Shown here: positions 6,017 through 13,527 of the stretch, piece after piece
Position numbering within the stretch: the stretch's first letter is position 1
Layout of the letters: every line of letters starts with the position of its first letter
NCBI GenBank assembly: GCA_934702165.1
Contig: CAKUYG010000031.1
Location: 1 to 15,367 of the forward strand
Direction: 5' to 3'
From: an uncultured Bacteroidales bacterium
GTDB lineage: Bacteria; Bacteroidota; Bacteroidia; Bacteroidales; UBA932
Length of the DNA stretch: 15,367 nt
Made by a program: the position numbers and the translations under genes
Notes under the pieces: model-generated
Told to the model about the DNA's origin: nothing
Databases searched by the model: none
The model's input: the letters and a program-made list of their open reading frames with translations, nothing else

Positions 6017-8632
6017 TTAACTGTAGTCTTCAAGTCTCCATTCGTCCTTCCACTCGATGGTCGGCATCCCGTTGCGGAACACTATAGGAAGAAAAATATA
6101 GGTCGCGTTGTAGACTGCCTGTGACGGAGTGACGAGGGTATAGAACCGGTCCGCTTTCTTCGGGGTACTGAAGTCCCGTGGATAAGGGCGGTGGTTTTTG
6201 TACTTTGCAAGGAACTTGTCATATTCTCTGGTCGGGATGTCGGTATTCAAGGTATACGGTTGCCACCTGTCTGCCATCACCACATAGAGTTCCTTGCCGG
6301 GTATATTGATCACGCTGGTGATTTGGGAACAGAACGAGTGAGCATGCTTGTCTCCGACGTGCGGGTCTCCAAGCACCTTGTATTCTCCATGGTAATCGTC
6401 GAATACGGCAACTTCGGACGGGTTCGGGGTGTAGCTCGTGGTGCCTGAAGTAAAGATGTAGTGCCGGCCGTCCTTGACAAAGTGTGCCGCAGCTTCACGC
6501 GTCAGCGGGGGAGTGAGTCCCACGAAGTGTTCCGAGAATCTGCCATTGACTCCAAGGCAGTCTTCCGTGAGTTCTGCGCAGATATATTCCCAATGGGGCC
6601 GTTCGAACCACACATACGATTTGCCGGTGTCGGGGTCGGTGTACATGTCAAAGTCTCCCACTGCAAATCCGTCCGGTTTCAGGCTTGTGACGTATTCGTA
6701 TGGACCGAGGAAATTGTCCGCCTGCGTGATGACAAAGTGTCCGTCGTTGGCCTGGTACTTTAGCCAGCAGACATATTTGCCGGTCTTTTCGCTATAGACT
6801 ATATGCGGGCGTTCAAGTTTTTGCGACCAGTGCAGGGGAGAGTCCGGGTCGCCAGATGGCATCAGGATATGACCTTCGTCTTTCCAATTGTAGAAATCGT
6901 CTGAAGAATAGCATCTGACTCCGCAGAATATCCGGTTGGTTCCGAAGAGCGTGGAGGTCTTGTCTTCTCCGTACCAATAGTACTTGCCGTCCCTGAATGT
7001 TACCTGAAAGCCGTGAGCCTGTATAGGTTTGCCGTCCGTGTCCAGCCAGACTTCCCCCGGCTTTATGGAATTGTATCTGACAGGGTGCAGGGGATAGTTC
7101 TGTATGCACAGGTAGTTGCAGCGGCCGACAGTGTCGATCTGCACAGGACAGTCTTTGGAAGTGTTGGCGAAACCGAAGAACGAGGCATTGTCACAGGCAT
7201 CGACAGTGAAACGCGTGTCTTCTGACTTGATCCTGATGTCCTTTACGGAGAACCTGTTGACATCCTGGATATTGCCGATGCCGGTGCAGTTGGCGGTGAC
7301 GTTGCCGAAGAAGATGCTGGACGCTTTGAGCTCCGGCAGACTCTTGATGCTGATAAGATTCCGGCATCCGTCAATTTCGATGTCATGTATGGAGACGTTG
7401 CGCAGGTATGGGGTCAGACGTGTGATTTCAGGGGTGGGGTAGCGTTCTGCCAATTGACCTACCCATCTTGCCGAGCCGAGGTAGTCGACAAACAATGCAT
7501 CTTTGATGACATTGGCTTTGACGCGTTCGATATAGATGTTTTCTGCTCCGCCTCCGCGCGGCCTTCTGGATTTGAAGCGGAAAGCATGGTCGGTACCGTC
7601 GAATATGCAGTCGTGCATGTAGATATTGCGGATTCCTCCGGCTGTCTCCGTCCCGCAGACTATTCCTCCAGCACCGCGCAGCGCCAGACAATTGCGGATT
7701 ACGACATTTTCTGTCGGGATGCCCGTATCGACTCCATCATCCCCTCTGCCGGATTTCATCGTATAGCAGTCGTCCTGGCAGTCGAGCGAGCAATACTCTA
7801 TAAGCACATCGCGACTGGAATCAATATCAATTCCATCTGTGCGTCCGTGTCCGAAACTCCTTACTGTGACACCGCGTATGATGATGTCTTCACAGTATTG
7901 TGGCACGATGTTCCAGAAAAGCCCGTCCTCCAGAGTCAGACCCTCAATGAAGACCCCGCTGCACCTGACAGGCGAGATGGTCTTAGGGAGAAACACCGGG
8001 CCGTTTTCTCTACCGTCAAATACCCTCCCCGTTTCCGGTATCCCGGTCAGATCCTCTATTTTCTTGACTGTTTCAGTATTGCGTGTGTATATCTCGCAAT
8101 CTGTGGACGGGCCCTTGATTGTGCCCTTTCCGGTGATGGCGATATTTGTCTGCCCGTATGCATAGATGCAGGCTCCGAGTGAATAGAGATTGATGCCTTC
8201 ATCACGGGTGAACACGGCTGGGAGGTAGTCCTGGATGCGGCCGCTGAAGTTGAGAGTGCATCCTTCTGGCAGATGCAGGTTGACATTGCTTTTGAGGCTG
8301 ATGCGCCCGGTGTTCCATTCTCCCGGCGGTATTGTGACGGTTCCGCCGCCTTGTTCCGAGACAGAGTCAATGGCTTGCTGGATTATTGCTGTGGCCATAC
8401 CGGCTGCGTCCTGCCTTTCCGCCATGTCTACTGTGACGCTGAGTCCTGGGAATGCCGGGCGGTCAAAATCAATGGTGGGAAACGGGGCCGATACCGGGGC
8501 GATTGTCTCTCCAAGATATTGTGGCCCCGCAGCTATTTCAAGCCGGCTTCCCGATGAACTGTTGCATGATATAAGCGCGGCTGCAGCCGTTATCAGGAGA
8601 ATGGTTGTCTTTTTGGTTGCACGTGGTTTCAT
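6017..8632 (-). CDS. Lipoprotein GH28-GH43 fusion glycosidase
   Basis: An 871-residue secreted lipoprotein with two carbohydrate-active domains. The signal peptide ends in lipobox L-I-S-C23. Residues about 60-500 are a right-handed beta-helix of glycoside hydrolase family 28. The motifs seen are RTDGID (264-269), QDDC (286-289, the catalytic Asp pair), GAGG (320-323) and RFK (352-354). In polygalacturonases the first is NTD and the third contains a His (GHG), so two active-site motifs are changed here. Residues about 517-871 resemble a GH43 five-bladed propeller of the exo-galactanase-like branch: DTDGKPIQAHG, KYYWYGE (550-556), LERPHIVYSEKTGKY (606-620, with the likely general-acid Glu607), GDFDMYTD, and LTREAAAHF (710-718). 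Family knowledge suggests action on pectin or arabinogalactan side chains at the cell surface or in the periplasm; the true substrate is unknown. It is a single gene with its own promoter, and no SusCD or other CAZyme gene lies beside it. Confidence 0.8.
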   Translation of the reverse strand: MKPRATKKTTILLITAAAALISCNSSSGSRLEIAAGPQYLGETIAPVSAPFPTIDFDRPAFPGLSVTVDMAERQDAAGMATAIIQQAIDSVSEQGGGTVTIPPGEWNTGRISLKSNVNLHLPEGCTLNFSGRIQDYLPAVFTRDEGINLYSLGACIYAYGQTNIAITGKGTIKGPSTDCEIYTRNTETVKKIEDLTGIPETGRVFDGRENGPVFLPKTISPVRCSGVFIEGLTLEDGLFWNIVPQYCEDIIIRGVTVRSFGHGRTDGIDIDSSRDVLIEYCSLDCQDDCYTMKSGRGDDGVDTGIPTENVVIRNCLALRGAGGIVCGTETAGGIRNIYMHDCIFDGTDHAFRFKSRRPRGGGAENIYIERVKANVIKDALFVDYLGSARWVGQLAERYPTPEITRLTPYLRNVSIHDIEIDGCRNLISIKSLPELKASSIFFGNVTANCTGIGNIQDVNRFSVKDIRIKSEDTRFTVDACDNASFFGFANTSKDCPVQIDTVGRCNYLCIQNYPLHPVRYNSIKPGEVWLDTDGKPIQAHGFQVTFRDGKYYWYGEDKTSTLFGTNRIFCGVRCYSSDDFYNWKDEGHILMPSGDPDSPLHWSQKLERPHIVYSEKTGKYVCWLKYQANDGHFVITQADNFLGPYEYVTSLKPDGFAVGDFDMYTDPDTGKSYVWFERPHWEYICAELTEDCLGVNGRFSEHFVGLTPPLTREAAAHFVKDGRHYIFTSGTTSYTPNPSEVAVFDDYHGEYKVLGDPHVGDKHAHSFCSQITSVINIPGKELYVVMADRWQPYTLNTDIPTREYDKFLAKYKNHRPYPRDFSTPKKADRFYTLVTPSQAVYNATYIFLPIVFRNGMPTIEWKDEWRLEDYS

Positions 8633-8637
8633 GCCAG

Positions 8638-8667
8638 CAAAGATATATCATTCGTGTTAATATCCAA
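8638..8667 (-). promoter_or_regulatory. Promoter of the GH28-GH43 gene
   Basis: The minus strand has TTG (8665-8667), a 19-bp spacer and TATCTTTG (8638-8645), matching the Bacteroidota promoter consensus. The -7 box ends 6 nt before the ATG at 8632, so a leader of only 2-4 nt is predicted. The ATG is the only Met that leaves an intact signal peptide. Confidence 0.5.
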
Positions 8668-8680
8668 TCATGCTGTAAGA

Positions 8681-8720
8681 CACAAAATACCGGCTGGATG
8701 ATTCCAGTCGGTATTTTGTG
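8681..8720 (-). terminator. Long hairpin terminator of tRNA-Arg, probably bidirectional
   Basis: CACAAAATACCGGCTGGA (8681-8698) pairs with TCCAGTCGGTATTTTGTG (8703-8720) around a 4-nt loop, giving 18 bp with a single G-T position. On the minus strand the GC-rich top is followed by GGTATTTTGTGTCTT, a usable U-rich tract. The stem base overlaps the last two bases of the tRNA. The A-rich/T-rich arms are symmetric, so it may also work in the other direction. Confidence 0.75.
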
Positions 8721-8792
8721 ACGCCTGCAGGATTCAAACCTGCGACCTTTTGATCCGTAGTCAAATGCTCTATTCAGCTGAGCTAAGGCGCC
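8719..8792 (-). tRNA. tRNA-Arg (anticodon ACG)
   Basis: The minus strand folds into a full cloverleaf of 74 nt. The acceptor GGCGCCT pairs with AGGCGTC (one G-U) with discriminator A. The D stem is GCTC/GAGC, the anticodon stem TTTGA/TCAAA with loop CTACGGA, and the T arm GCAGG-TTTGAAT-CCTGC. The anticodon is ACG, normally edited to ICG by TadA, reading CGU, CGC and CGA. The 3' CCA is not encoded, so it must be added by the nucleotidyltransferase. It lies 29 bp downstream of the rplS stop codon with no terminator between, so it may be processed from the rplS transcript. Confidence 0.95.
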
Positions 8793-8821
8793 AGATCAAA
8801 CCGGACGGGCCGGTCTGTTAT

Positions 8822-9202
8822 TTATTCTGCCGGAGTTTCCTTCACGTTGCGCTTTGCCTCCTTGATGCGAGCCTTCTTACCTGCAAGGTTGCGGAGGTAG
8901 AAGATGCGTGCGCGACGGACCTTTCCGACTTTGTTGAGTTCGATCTTCTCGATGGCTGGGGACTCATAAGGGAAAATCCTCTCGACTCCGACACCGTTGG
9001 ACACCTTACGGATGGTAAAGGTCTTGGTGTATGGTGTAGCTCCGCAAATCTGGAGAACTACTCCGCGGAAGCTCTGAAGTCTGAACTTGTCGCCTTCCTT
9101 GATCTTGTAGGTCACGGTGATTGTGTCACCTGCCTTGAACTCCGGGTAGGACGCAGCCTTGTTTTCGCTGAAGGACTGCTCCACTAATTTTATCAAATCC
9201 AT
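8822..9202 (-). CDS. rplS: 50S ribosomal protein L19
   Basis: A 126-residue protein matching bacterial L19 (bL19) end to end, at the usual length plus a short tail. Recognisable segments are FKAGDTITVTYKIKEGDKFR, the RGVVLQ strand, FTIRKVSNGVGVERIFP and the basic KVGKVRRARIFYLRNL near the C terminus. L19 sits at the 30S-50S interface of the large subunit and contributes to an intersubunit bridge. The start is the only sensible Met (MDLIKLVEQSF). The gene has its own promoter immediately after dnaJ and is followed by tRNA-Arg, a translation-related pair. Confidence 0.97.
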   Translation of the reverse strand: MDLIKLVEQSFSENKAASYPEFKAGDTITVTYKIKEGDKFRLQSFRGVVLQICGATPYTKTFTIRKVSNGVGVERIFPYESPAIEKIELNKVGKVRRARIFYLRNLAGKKARIKEAKRNVKETPAE

Positions 9203-9266
9203 AATCTGAATTATGTTCTTATCGCAGCATCATCAAACCGTCTGACGAGCGGCTGCCGTTTTCGGA
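9203..9266 (-). other. rplS 5' leader, possible structured RNA
   Basis: The predicted leader is about 64 nt. It contains short complementary elements: GCAGC with GCTGC enclosing an inner CCG/CGG pair, and a CGTC-A-GACG mini-palindrome near 9239-9250. Ribosomal-protein genes often carry autogenous leaders, but the pairing here is short and I do not recognise a known leader class. Confidence 0.25.
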
Positions 9267-9269
9267 TTG

Positions 9270-9300
9270 CAAAGATAGGCAATAATTATGAATCTCCAAA
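9270..9300 (-). promoter_or_regulatory. rplS promoter
   Basis: The minus strand carries TTTG (9297-9300), a 19-bp spacer and TATCTTTG (9270-9277), an exact match to the Bacteroidota consensus in both boxes and spacing. It sits directly after the dnaJ stop codon at 9305. No terminator was seen between dnaJ and rplS, so read-through from the upstream operon is also possible. Confidence 0.75.
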
Positions 9301-9304
9301 TTTT

Positions 9305-10483
9305 TTAAAAGAATTCGCTCTCTTTTTTGAGGATCATCATGTCGTCTCTCGTAGGAGCCGGCTTGAACGAATCGCTGCCCCTCATCGCTTCGATGGCATC
9401 TTTCTCGCTCTTACTCAGTTTGTGAGGCACCCATATCAAAATCTTGACATAGAGGTCACCCTTGCCGTATCCGTTGACTGAAGGCAGCCCTTTGCCGCGG
9501 AGCTTCTGAACTGTGCCGGACTGGGTGCCGGCAGGAAGTTTCAATGTCTGAGGACCGTCAAGACAAGGGACCGTAATCTCGCATCCGAGGATGGCATCGG
9601 TAACCCTTATCACCTTGGTGTAGAACAGGTTCTGGCCATCCCTCTTAAAGAGTGAGTGCGGGATTTCCTCGATCGTGACATAAAGGTCCCCGTTGACTCC
9701 TCCCATCGGGCCGGTGTCACCTCCGCCCTGGACTGTCAACTGCATGCCGTCTTCGACACCCGCCGGGATCTTGACGGTCACGTTCTCCCTTACCTTAACC
9801 ACGCCTGTACCACGGCACTGGCTGCAAGGATTGGAGACTATCTTGCCTGAGCCTTTGCAGTTCGGGCAGGTGGTCGCCTGGGTGAATATGAAACTTCCCG
9901 TCATGACCTGGCCTGTACCTTTACAAGTAGGGCAGACCTTGACATCAGATGCGTTGGTAGTACCCTTTCCGCCGCAGGCCGGACAAGGCCTGTTGCGCTC
10001 CACCGTGATGGTCTTCTCGCAGCCGGAAGCGATCTCTTCCAGGGTGAGGCGGACTTTGACACCAAGGTCGTTGCCGCGGACCACACGTGATCCGCCGCCC
10101 CTCTGGCTTCTGCCTCCGAAAGGTGAACCCCCTCCGAATGAAGATCCTCCGAAACTGAATCCGCCACCTCCGAAGATATTCTTCAGAAGGTCGTCCAGGC
10201 TGCCGAAGTCCTGCGTCCAATTCTGGCCGCCGGACGTGTCTCCGACACCGGCAAAGCCGAACTGATCGTATTTGGCCTTCTTGTCAGGGTCGCTCAGTAC
10301 GGAATAGGCCTCGGAGGCCTCCTTGAACTTCTCCTCGGCGGTCTTCTTCTCCTCGTCCGTGCCGCTTACCCAACGGTCCGGATGCCATTTGAGCGCCGCC
10401 TTGCGGTAAGCGCTCTTTATGTCATCGGCGCTGGCCCCTTTCTGTAGGCCCAGCACCTCATAATAATCTCTTTTCTCTGCCAT
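9305..10483 (-). CDS. dnaJ: Chaperone DnaJ (Hsp40, class I)
   Basis: A 392-residue J-protein co-chaperone that delivers unfolded proteins to DnaK and stimulates its ATPase. The J domain (about 5-72) contains the essential HPD at 34-36. A Gly/Phe-rich linker follows (about 80-130, with FGGGGFSFGG repeats). The zinc-binding domain has all four CxxCxGxG motifs (C167-C170, C184-C187, C206-C209, C220-C223). Two beta-sandwich substrate-binding domains and the dimerisation tail complete the protein, so it is intact and of normal length. It starts 4 bp after the grpE stop codon; this grpE-dnaJ pair is a common chaperone operon. No dnaK lies in the window, and no CIRCE repeat (HrcA operator) was found upstream of the pair. 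Confidence 0.97.
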   Translation of the reverse strand: MAEKRDYYEVLGLQKGASADDIKSAYRKAALKWHPDRWVSGTDEEKKTAEEKFKEASEAYSVLSDPDKKAKYDQFGFAGVGDTSGGQNWTQDFGSLDDLLKNIFGGGGFSFGGSSFGGGSPFGGRSQRGGGSRVVRGNDLGVKVRLTLEEIASGCEKTITVERNRPCPACGGKGTTNASDVKVCPTCKGTGQVMTGSFIFTQATTCPNCKGSGKIVSNPCSQCRGTGVVKVRENVTVKIPAGVEDGMQLTVQGGGDTGPMGGVNGDLYVTIEEIPHSLFKRDGQNLFYTKVIRVTDAILGCEITVPCLDGPQTLKLPAGTQSGTVQKLRGKGLPSVNGYGKGDLYVKILIWVPHKLSKSEKDAIEAMRGSDSFKPAPTRDDMMILKKESEFF

Positions 10484-10487
10484 AATA

Positions 10488-11063
10488 TTATGCTCCTACA
10501 ACAACCTTGGCATAGCGGAGCACTTTTCCGTTGAAAGTGTATCCCGTCTGAATCACATCCACCACCTTGCCCTTGAGGTCTTCTGACGGGGCCGGTATCT
10601 GGGTGACAGCCTCATGCATGTCGGTATCGAACTTCTCGCCTTTGGCCTCGATCTTGGCGAGCCCCTTGGATTTGAGATAGTCCATCAGTTTGGTGTAGAT
10701 GAGGTTCGTGCCCTCCTTGGCCGCCTCATCAGCCGATGAGGCAAGCATTTCCATCGCCCTCTCGCATGCGTCAAGCACAGGAAGCATCCCCTTGACCGTC
10801 TCGGCTGATGCCGAAGCTGTCATGGAAAGCCTCTCCTCGGCGGAGCGGCGGCGGAAAGTCTCGAACTCAGCCATCAGGCGAAGATAGTCGTCCTTCTCTT
10901 TCGCCAGTTTGTCAGTGAGTTCGGATACTTTCTTCTTCAGTTCCTCGTCCTTGCGCTCCTCTTTCTTGCACTCCTTGCTGTTTTTTTCTTCCGTTTCCGG
11001 AGCCTCCTTCTCAAGCTCAGGCTCTTTCTTTGTATCTTTTTTGTCTGCCATAATCAAAGTCAT
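10488..11063 (-). CDS. grpE: Nucleotide exchange factor GrpE
   Basis: A 191-residue GrpE, which releases ADP from DnaK so that the chaperone cycle can continue. The N-terminal third is highly charged (Lys/Glu repeats). It is followed by a long coiled coil (about 40-80) leading into the typical YLRLMAEFETFRRRSAEE segment, a four-helix bundle, and a C-terminal beta domain with HEAVTQIPAP, VVDVIQTGYTFNGKVLRYAKVVV. All expected parts are present. The ATG at 11063 has a favourable A/G-rich upstream stretch (AAGAGAAAA). The in-frame ATG at 11051 (MADKKDTKKE) is a reasonable alternative. The gap to trkA upstream is 42 bp with no promoter match, so it is probably read from the upstream operon. Confidence 0.95.
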   Translation of the reverse strand: MTLIMADKKDTKKEPELEKEAPETEEKNSKECKKEERKDEELKKKVSELTDKLAKEKDDYLRLMAEFETFRRRSAEERLSMTASASAETVKGMLPVLDACERAMEMLASSADEAAKEGTNLIYTKLMDYLKSKGLAKIEAKGEKFDTDMHEAVTQIPAPSEDLKGKVVDVIQTGYTFNGKVLRYAKVVVGA

Positions 11064-11094
11064 TTTTCTCTTTTCAAAATCAAAAGGCCTGCCA

Positions 11095-11109
11095 GTGACA
11101 TTATGTCAC
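11095..11109. repeat. 15-bp palindrome straddling the trkA stop codon
   Basis: GTGACAT, one central base and ATGTCAC form perfect 7-bp arms. The site overlaps the last codon region and TGA of trkA and sits about 32 bp before grpE. It could be a regulator site ahead of grpE-dnaJ or a short mRNA hairpin. It is not a CIRCE element. Confidence 0.4.
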
Positions 11110-12467
11110 CTGAAGAAGCGGTCTATCTCCTTGAGAGACTCCGGGAGGGCGAAGATGGCTACCCGGTCGTAAGCCTCTATCTTGGTGTCGCCCACAGCGA
11201 TGTATGCGTCGTTGCCGCGGATGACCCCTACTATGATGGCGTTCTGCGGAAACTCGAGGTCTTTGAGCGGAGCTTTGGTGATAGGGGCGTCCGGCGCCAC
11301 CGTATATTCCATCACTTCCGTGTTGGTGCCCGCCATGTATCTCACGAAGCGTGCTTTCCCCGAGAGGGTGAGGCGGAAGATCCTGCCTGCCGTGATGAGC
11401 TTGCGGTTGATGACATTGTCCACACCCATCTCTTCCGCGAGCCGTATGTATTCGATGTTCTCGACTTCCGCCACGGTGCGGGCGACGCCGAACTTCCGTG
11501 CGACCACGCAAGAGAGCACGTTGCTCTCATCGCTGTCCCCGAGCGCCATGAAGGCGTCATATTGCTGAATGCCCTCTTCATACAGGAAGTCCGAGTTGCG
11601 TCCGTCCCCGTTGACGACCATGACCGAGGATGGCAGGTTCTCCGACAGGTGTATGCAGCGGTCATGGTCCTTCTCCACGATCTTGACCCCGATGCCGGCT
11701 CCGGCAAGTGACCTTGCAAGCATCTCGGATGTCCTTCCGCCTCCGAGGATGAAGGCGCTGCTTATGTCTATATTGCTCTTGCCGAATAACTTATGCAGAG
11801 CCGCTACACCCTCCCTGCGGGAAATCGTAAATACGAGGTCACCGAAGAGGAATTTCGTGTTGAGCTTCGGGATGATGGTCTTGCCGTCGCGTGATATGGC
11901 TATGACCCTGAACTGCTTGAGGTCCTCAGGAGCTATGGTGCTGATGAACTCCGAAAGCTTCAGGTCAAGCAGGGGAGACTCCTCGTTGAGCTTGAACACG
12001 GCTATCTGGAGCTTGCCACGTGCGAACTCCATGGTCTCGGCGCTGGAGTTATGGTTGAGGAAGTCTATGATCTCATCCGCAGCAATCCTTTCCGGATAGA
12101 ACATCATGTCGATACCCATCTCCTTGAAGAGCAGTTTGTTCTCCGCAGACAGGAAATCTTCGTCGCTGATCCTGGCGATGACTTTCGCCGCCCCGAGCCT
12201 CTTGGCCAGCAGCGCCCCCACGAGGTTGACCTCCTGTGGGGCGAAAGGATATACCGCTATGTAGAGGTCGGCCTGTGCGACCCCGGCTTCCTTGAGCACT
12301 TTGATCGACGACGGGCTTCCAAGTATGGTCTCCACATCGGTATAGGCCGACATTGACGCAATCCTCTGCGGGTTGTCGTCAATGACGGTGATCTCGTTGC
12401 CCTCGGAGCGGAGCATCTTCGCCAGATGGGAGCCTACCTCTCCGGCTCCTTCAATGACAATCTTCAT
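11106..12467 (-). CDS. trkA: Trk system potassium uptake regulatory protein TrkA
   Basis: A 453-residue cytosolic, membrane-associated regulatory subunit that binds NAD(H) and nucleotides and gates the TrkH/TrkG potassium channel. It has the duplicated RCK layout expected for full-length TrkA. The first Rossmann domain has GAGEVG at 7-12 and acidic ribose-binding residues VIDD at about 28-31. The first TrkA-C domain spans about 145-220. The second Rossmann starts near 238 (ILGGGRTSEMLA, with a KIVEKD strand), and the second TrkA-C domain spans about 370-445. The ATG at 12467 (MKIVIEGAGEVG) is chosen because TrkA proteins begin just before this glycine motif. It overlaps the end of the glycosyltransferase gene by 17 nt, showing translational coupling. 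The earlier ATG at 12485 would add MIICEN and a longer overlap. No trkH is present in the window. Confidence 0.93.
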   Translation of the reverse strand: MKIVIEGAGEVGSHLAKMLRSEGNEITVIDDNPQRIASMSAYTDVETILGSPSSIKVLKEAGVAQADLYIAVYPFAPQEVNLVGALLAKRLGAAKVIARISDEDFLSAENKLLFKEMGIDMMFYPERIAADEIIDFLNHNSSAETMEFARGKLQIAVFKLNEESPLLDLKLSEFISTIAPEDLKQFRVIAISRDGKTIIPKLNTKFLFGDLVFTISRREGVAALHKLFGKSNIDISSAFILGGGRTSEMLARSLAGAGIGVKIVEKDHDRCIHLSENLPSSVMVVNGDGRNSDFLYEEGIQQYDAFMALGDSDESNVLSCVVARKFGVARTVAEVENIEYIRLAEEMGVDNVINRKLITAGRIFRLTLSGKARFVRYMAGTNTEVMEYTVAPDAPITKAPLKDLEFPQNAIIVGVIRGNDAYIAVGDTKIEAYDRVAIFALPESLKEIDRFFR

Positions 12468-13518
12468 ATTTTCGCAAATAATCAAAAATCTTTTTACCCT
12501 TCAGCAGATACTCCACGATTATACACAGCGGCATCACACCGCGCACTTTTCCTGAACCGCTGGCGGGGGTGTGCGGTACCTTGCGCAGGGCACGATATTC
12601 CTTGTGCGCACGGAATACAGCCCGGCACAGATCCGGTCTGCCTTCAAGCAGGTAAGCAAGGGCGCTCAAGTCATCAAGCAGGAGCCTTGTGAAAATCCGC
12701 ACGCGTGCCCTGCCGGGACCGATCGTGGCCGCGAGGTTGTTGTCCAGGAGCAGCAGCCCGTTGCGGTAATTGAGCATCAGCTTCGAGACCGAAGTCCGGG
12801 GGAGCGTGCCCCCGCCCAGATGCCATACCCGTGTACACGGGACAACGCTGACCTTGAACCCCGAGAGCTGGGCCCTCCAACAGAAGTCGATCTCCTCCAT
12901 GTGGGCGAAAAACCTGTCGTCCAGTCCCTTGAGCTCTTCCCAGAGTGACGCCCTGGTCATCATGCATGCCCCGGATACCCATAAGACATCCTGGCCTCGG
13001 AAGTACCACGGGCCGTCAATATCAGTCCGGGACAGGACCCGTCCCCGGCAGAACGGGTAGCCGAAACGGTCAACGTATCCTCCAGCCGCGCCTGCGTACT
13101 CAAGCATCCCGGTCTGTATATACTCCCCGTTCCGGTGCAGGAGCGCCATCAGTTTGGGCCCGCACACACCGCATTCGGGATGCCCGTCCATGTGACGGGT
13201 GAGGTTGTCGAGCCAGTCCGGCTCCACCAGCACGTCAGAGTTGAGCAGGACCAGATATTCGGGCCGTGATGCGGGTTCGGAGAGCAGGGCCGCGATGGCC
13301 CTGTTGTAGCCTCCGGTGAAACCGTAGTTGCGATCCAGCGCGATGATCCTTACTCCGGGAAAATGCAGGGACAGCATCTCCACGGAGCCGTCGGTGCTCC
13401 CGTTGTCAGCTACCACAAGCTCGGCATCCCTGCCGTAGAGGCTTTCCTCTATGGCAGGGATGAACTGAGCCAGATAATCCCTGGTGTTCCAGTTGAGTAT
13501 GACAACGGCAGTTTTCAG
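12451..13518 (-). CDS. Family 2 glycosyltransferase, probable CTG start
   Basis: A GT-A fold glycosyltransferase of the rhamnosyltransferase-like GT2 branch, 355 residues if started at CTG 13516-13518. Translation from there gives KTAVVILNWN, the classic first strand. It continues with ELVVADNGSTDGS (about 33-45), NYGFTGGYN, LLNSDV (the DxD-like metal site, about 91-96), and the acceptor-site region with FFAHMEEIDFCWR (about 203-215) and VWHLGGGT. The C-terminal third is basic and helical and may contact the membrane. The nearest GTG, at 13416, would remove the first strand including NWN, so it is rejected. No ATG, GTG or TTG exists between the upstream stop and NWN. The slyD stop codon is in the same frame 9 nt upstream. 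The donor is probably a nucleotide sugar; the acceptor is unknown. Confidence 0.85.
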   Translation of the reverse strand: MKTAVVILNWNTRDYLAQFIPAIEESLYGRDAELVVADNGSTDGSVEMLSLHFPGVRIIALDRNYGFTGGYNRAIAALLSEPASRPEYLVLLNSDVLVEPDWLDNLTRHMDGHPECGVCGPKLMALLHRNGEYIQTGMLEYAGAAGGYVDRFGYPFCRGRVLSRTDIDGPWYFRGQDVLWVSGACMMTRASLWEELKGLDDRFFAHMEEIDFCWRAQLSGFKVSVVPCTRVWHLGGGTLPRTSVSKLMLNYRNGLLLLDNNLAATIGPGRARVRIFTRLLLDDLSALAYLLEGRPDLCRAVFRAHKEYRALRKVPHTPASGSGKVRGVMPLCIIVEYLLKGKKIFDYLRKYEDCH

Positions 13519-13527
13519 AACCGCCCC

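Noticed and set aside
7385..8182. Plus-strand open frame of 265 codons inside the glycosidase gene
   Set aside because: Antisense shadow of the GH28 domain; no recognisable motifs and no promoter or start context of its own.
8719..8792. tRNA-Arg as an attachment site for an integrated element
   Set aside because: No repeated tRNA 3' end seen elsewhere in the window; the only integrase remnant is 8 kb away and the flanks are core genes.
11103..11711. Plus-strand open frame of 202 codons opposite trkA
   Set aside because: Long only because of GC-rich codon structure of trkA; no family signature.
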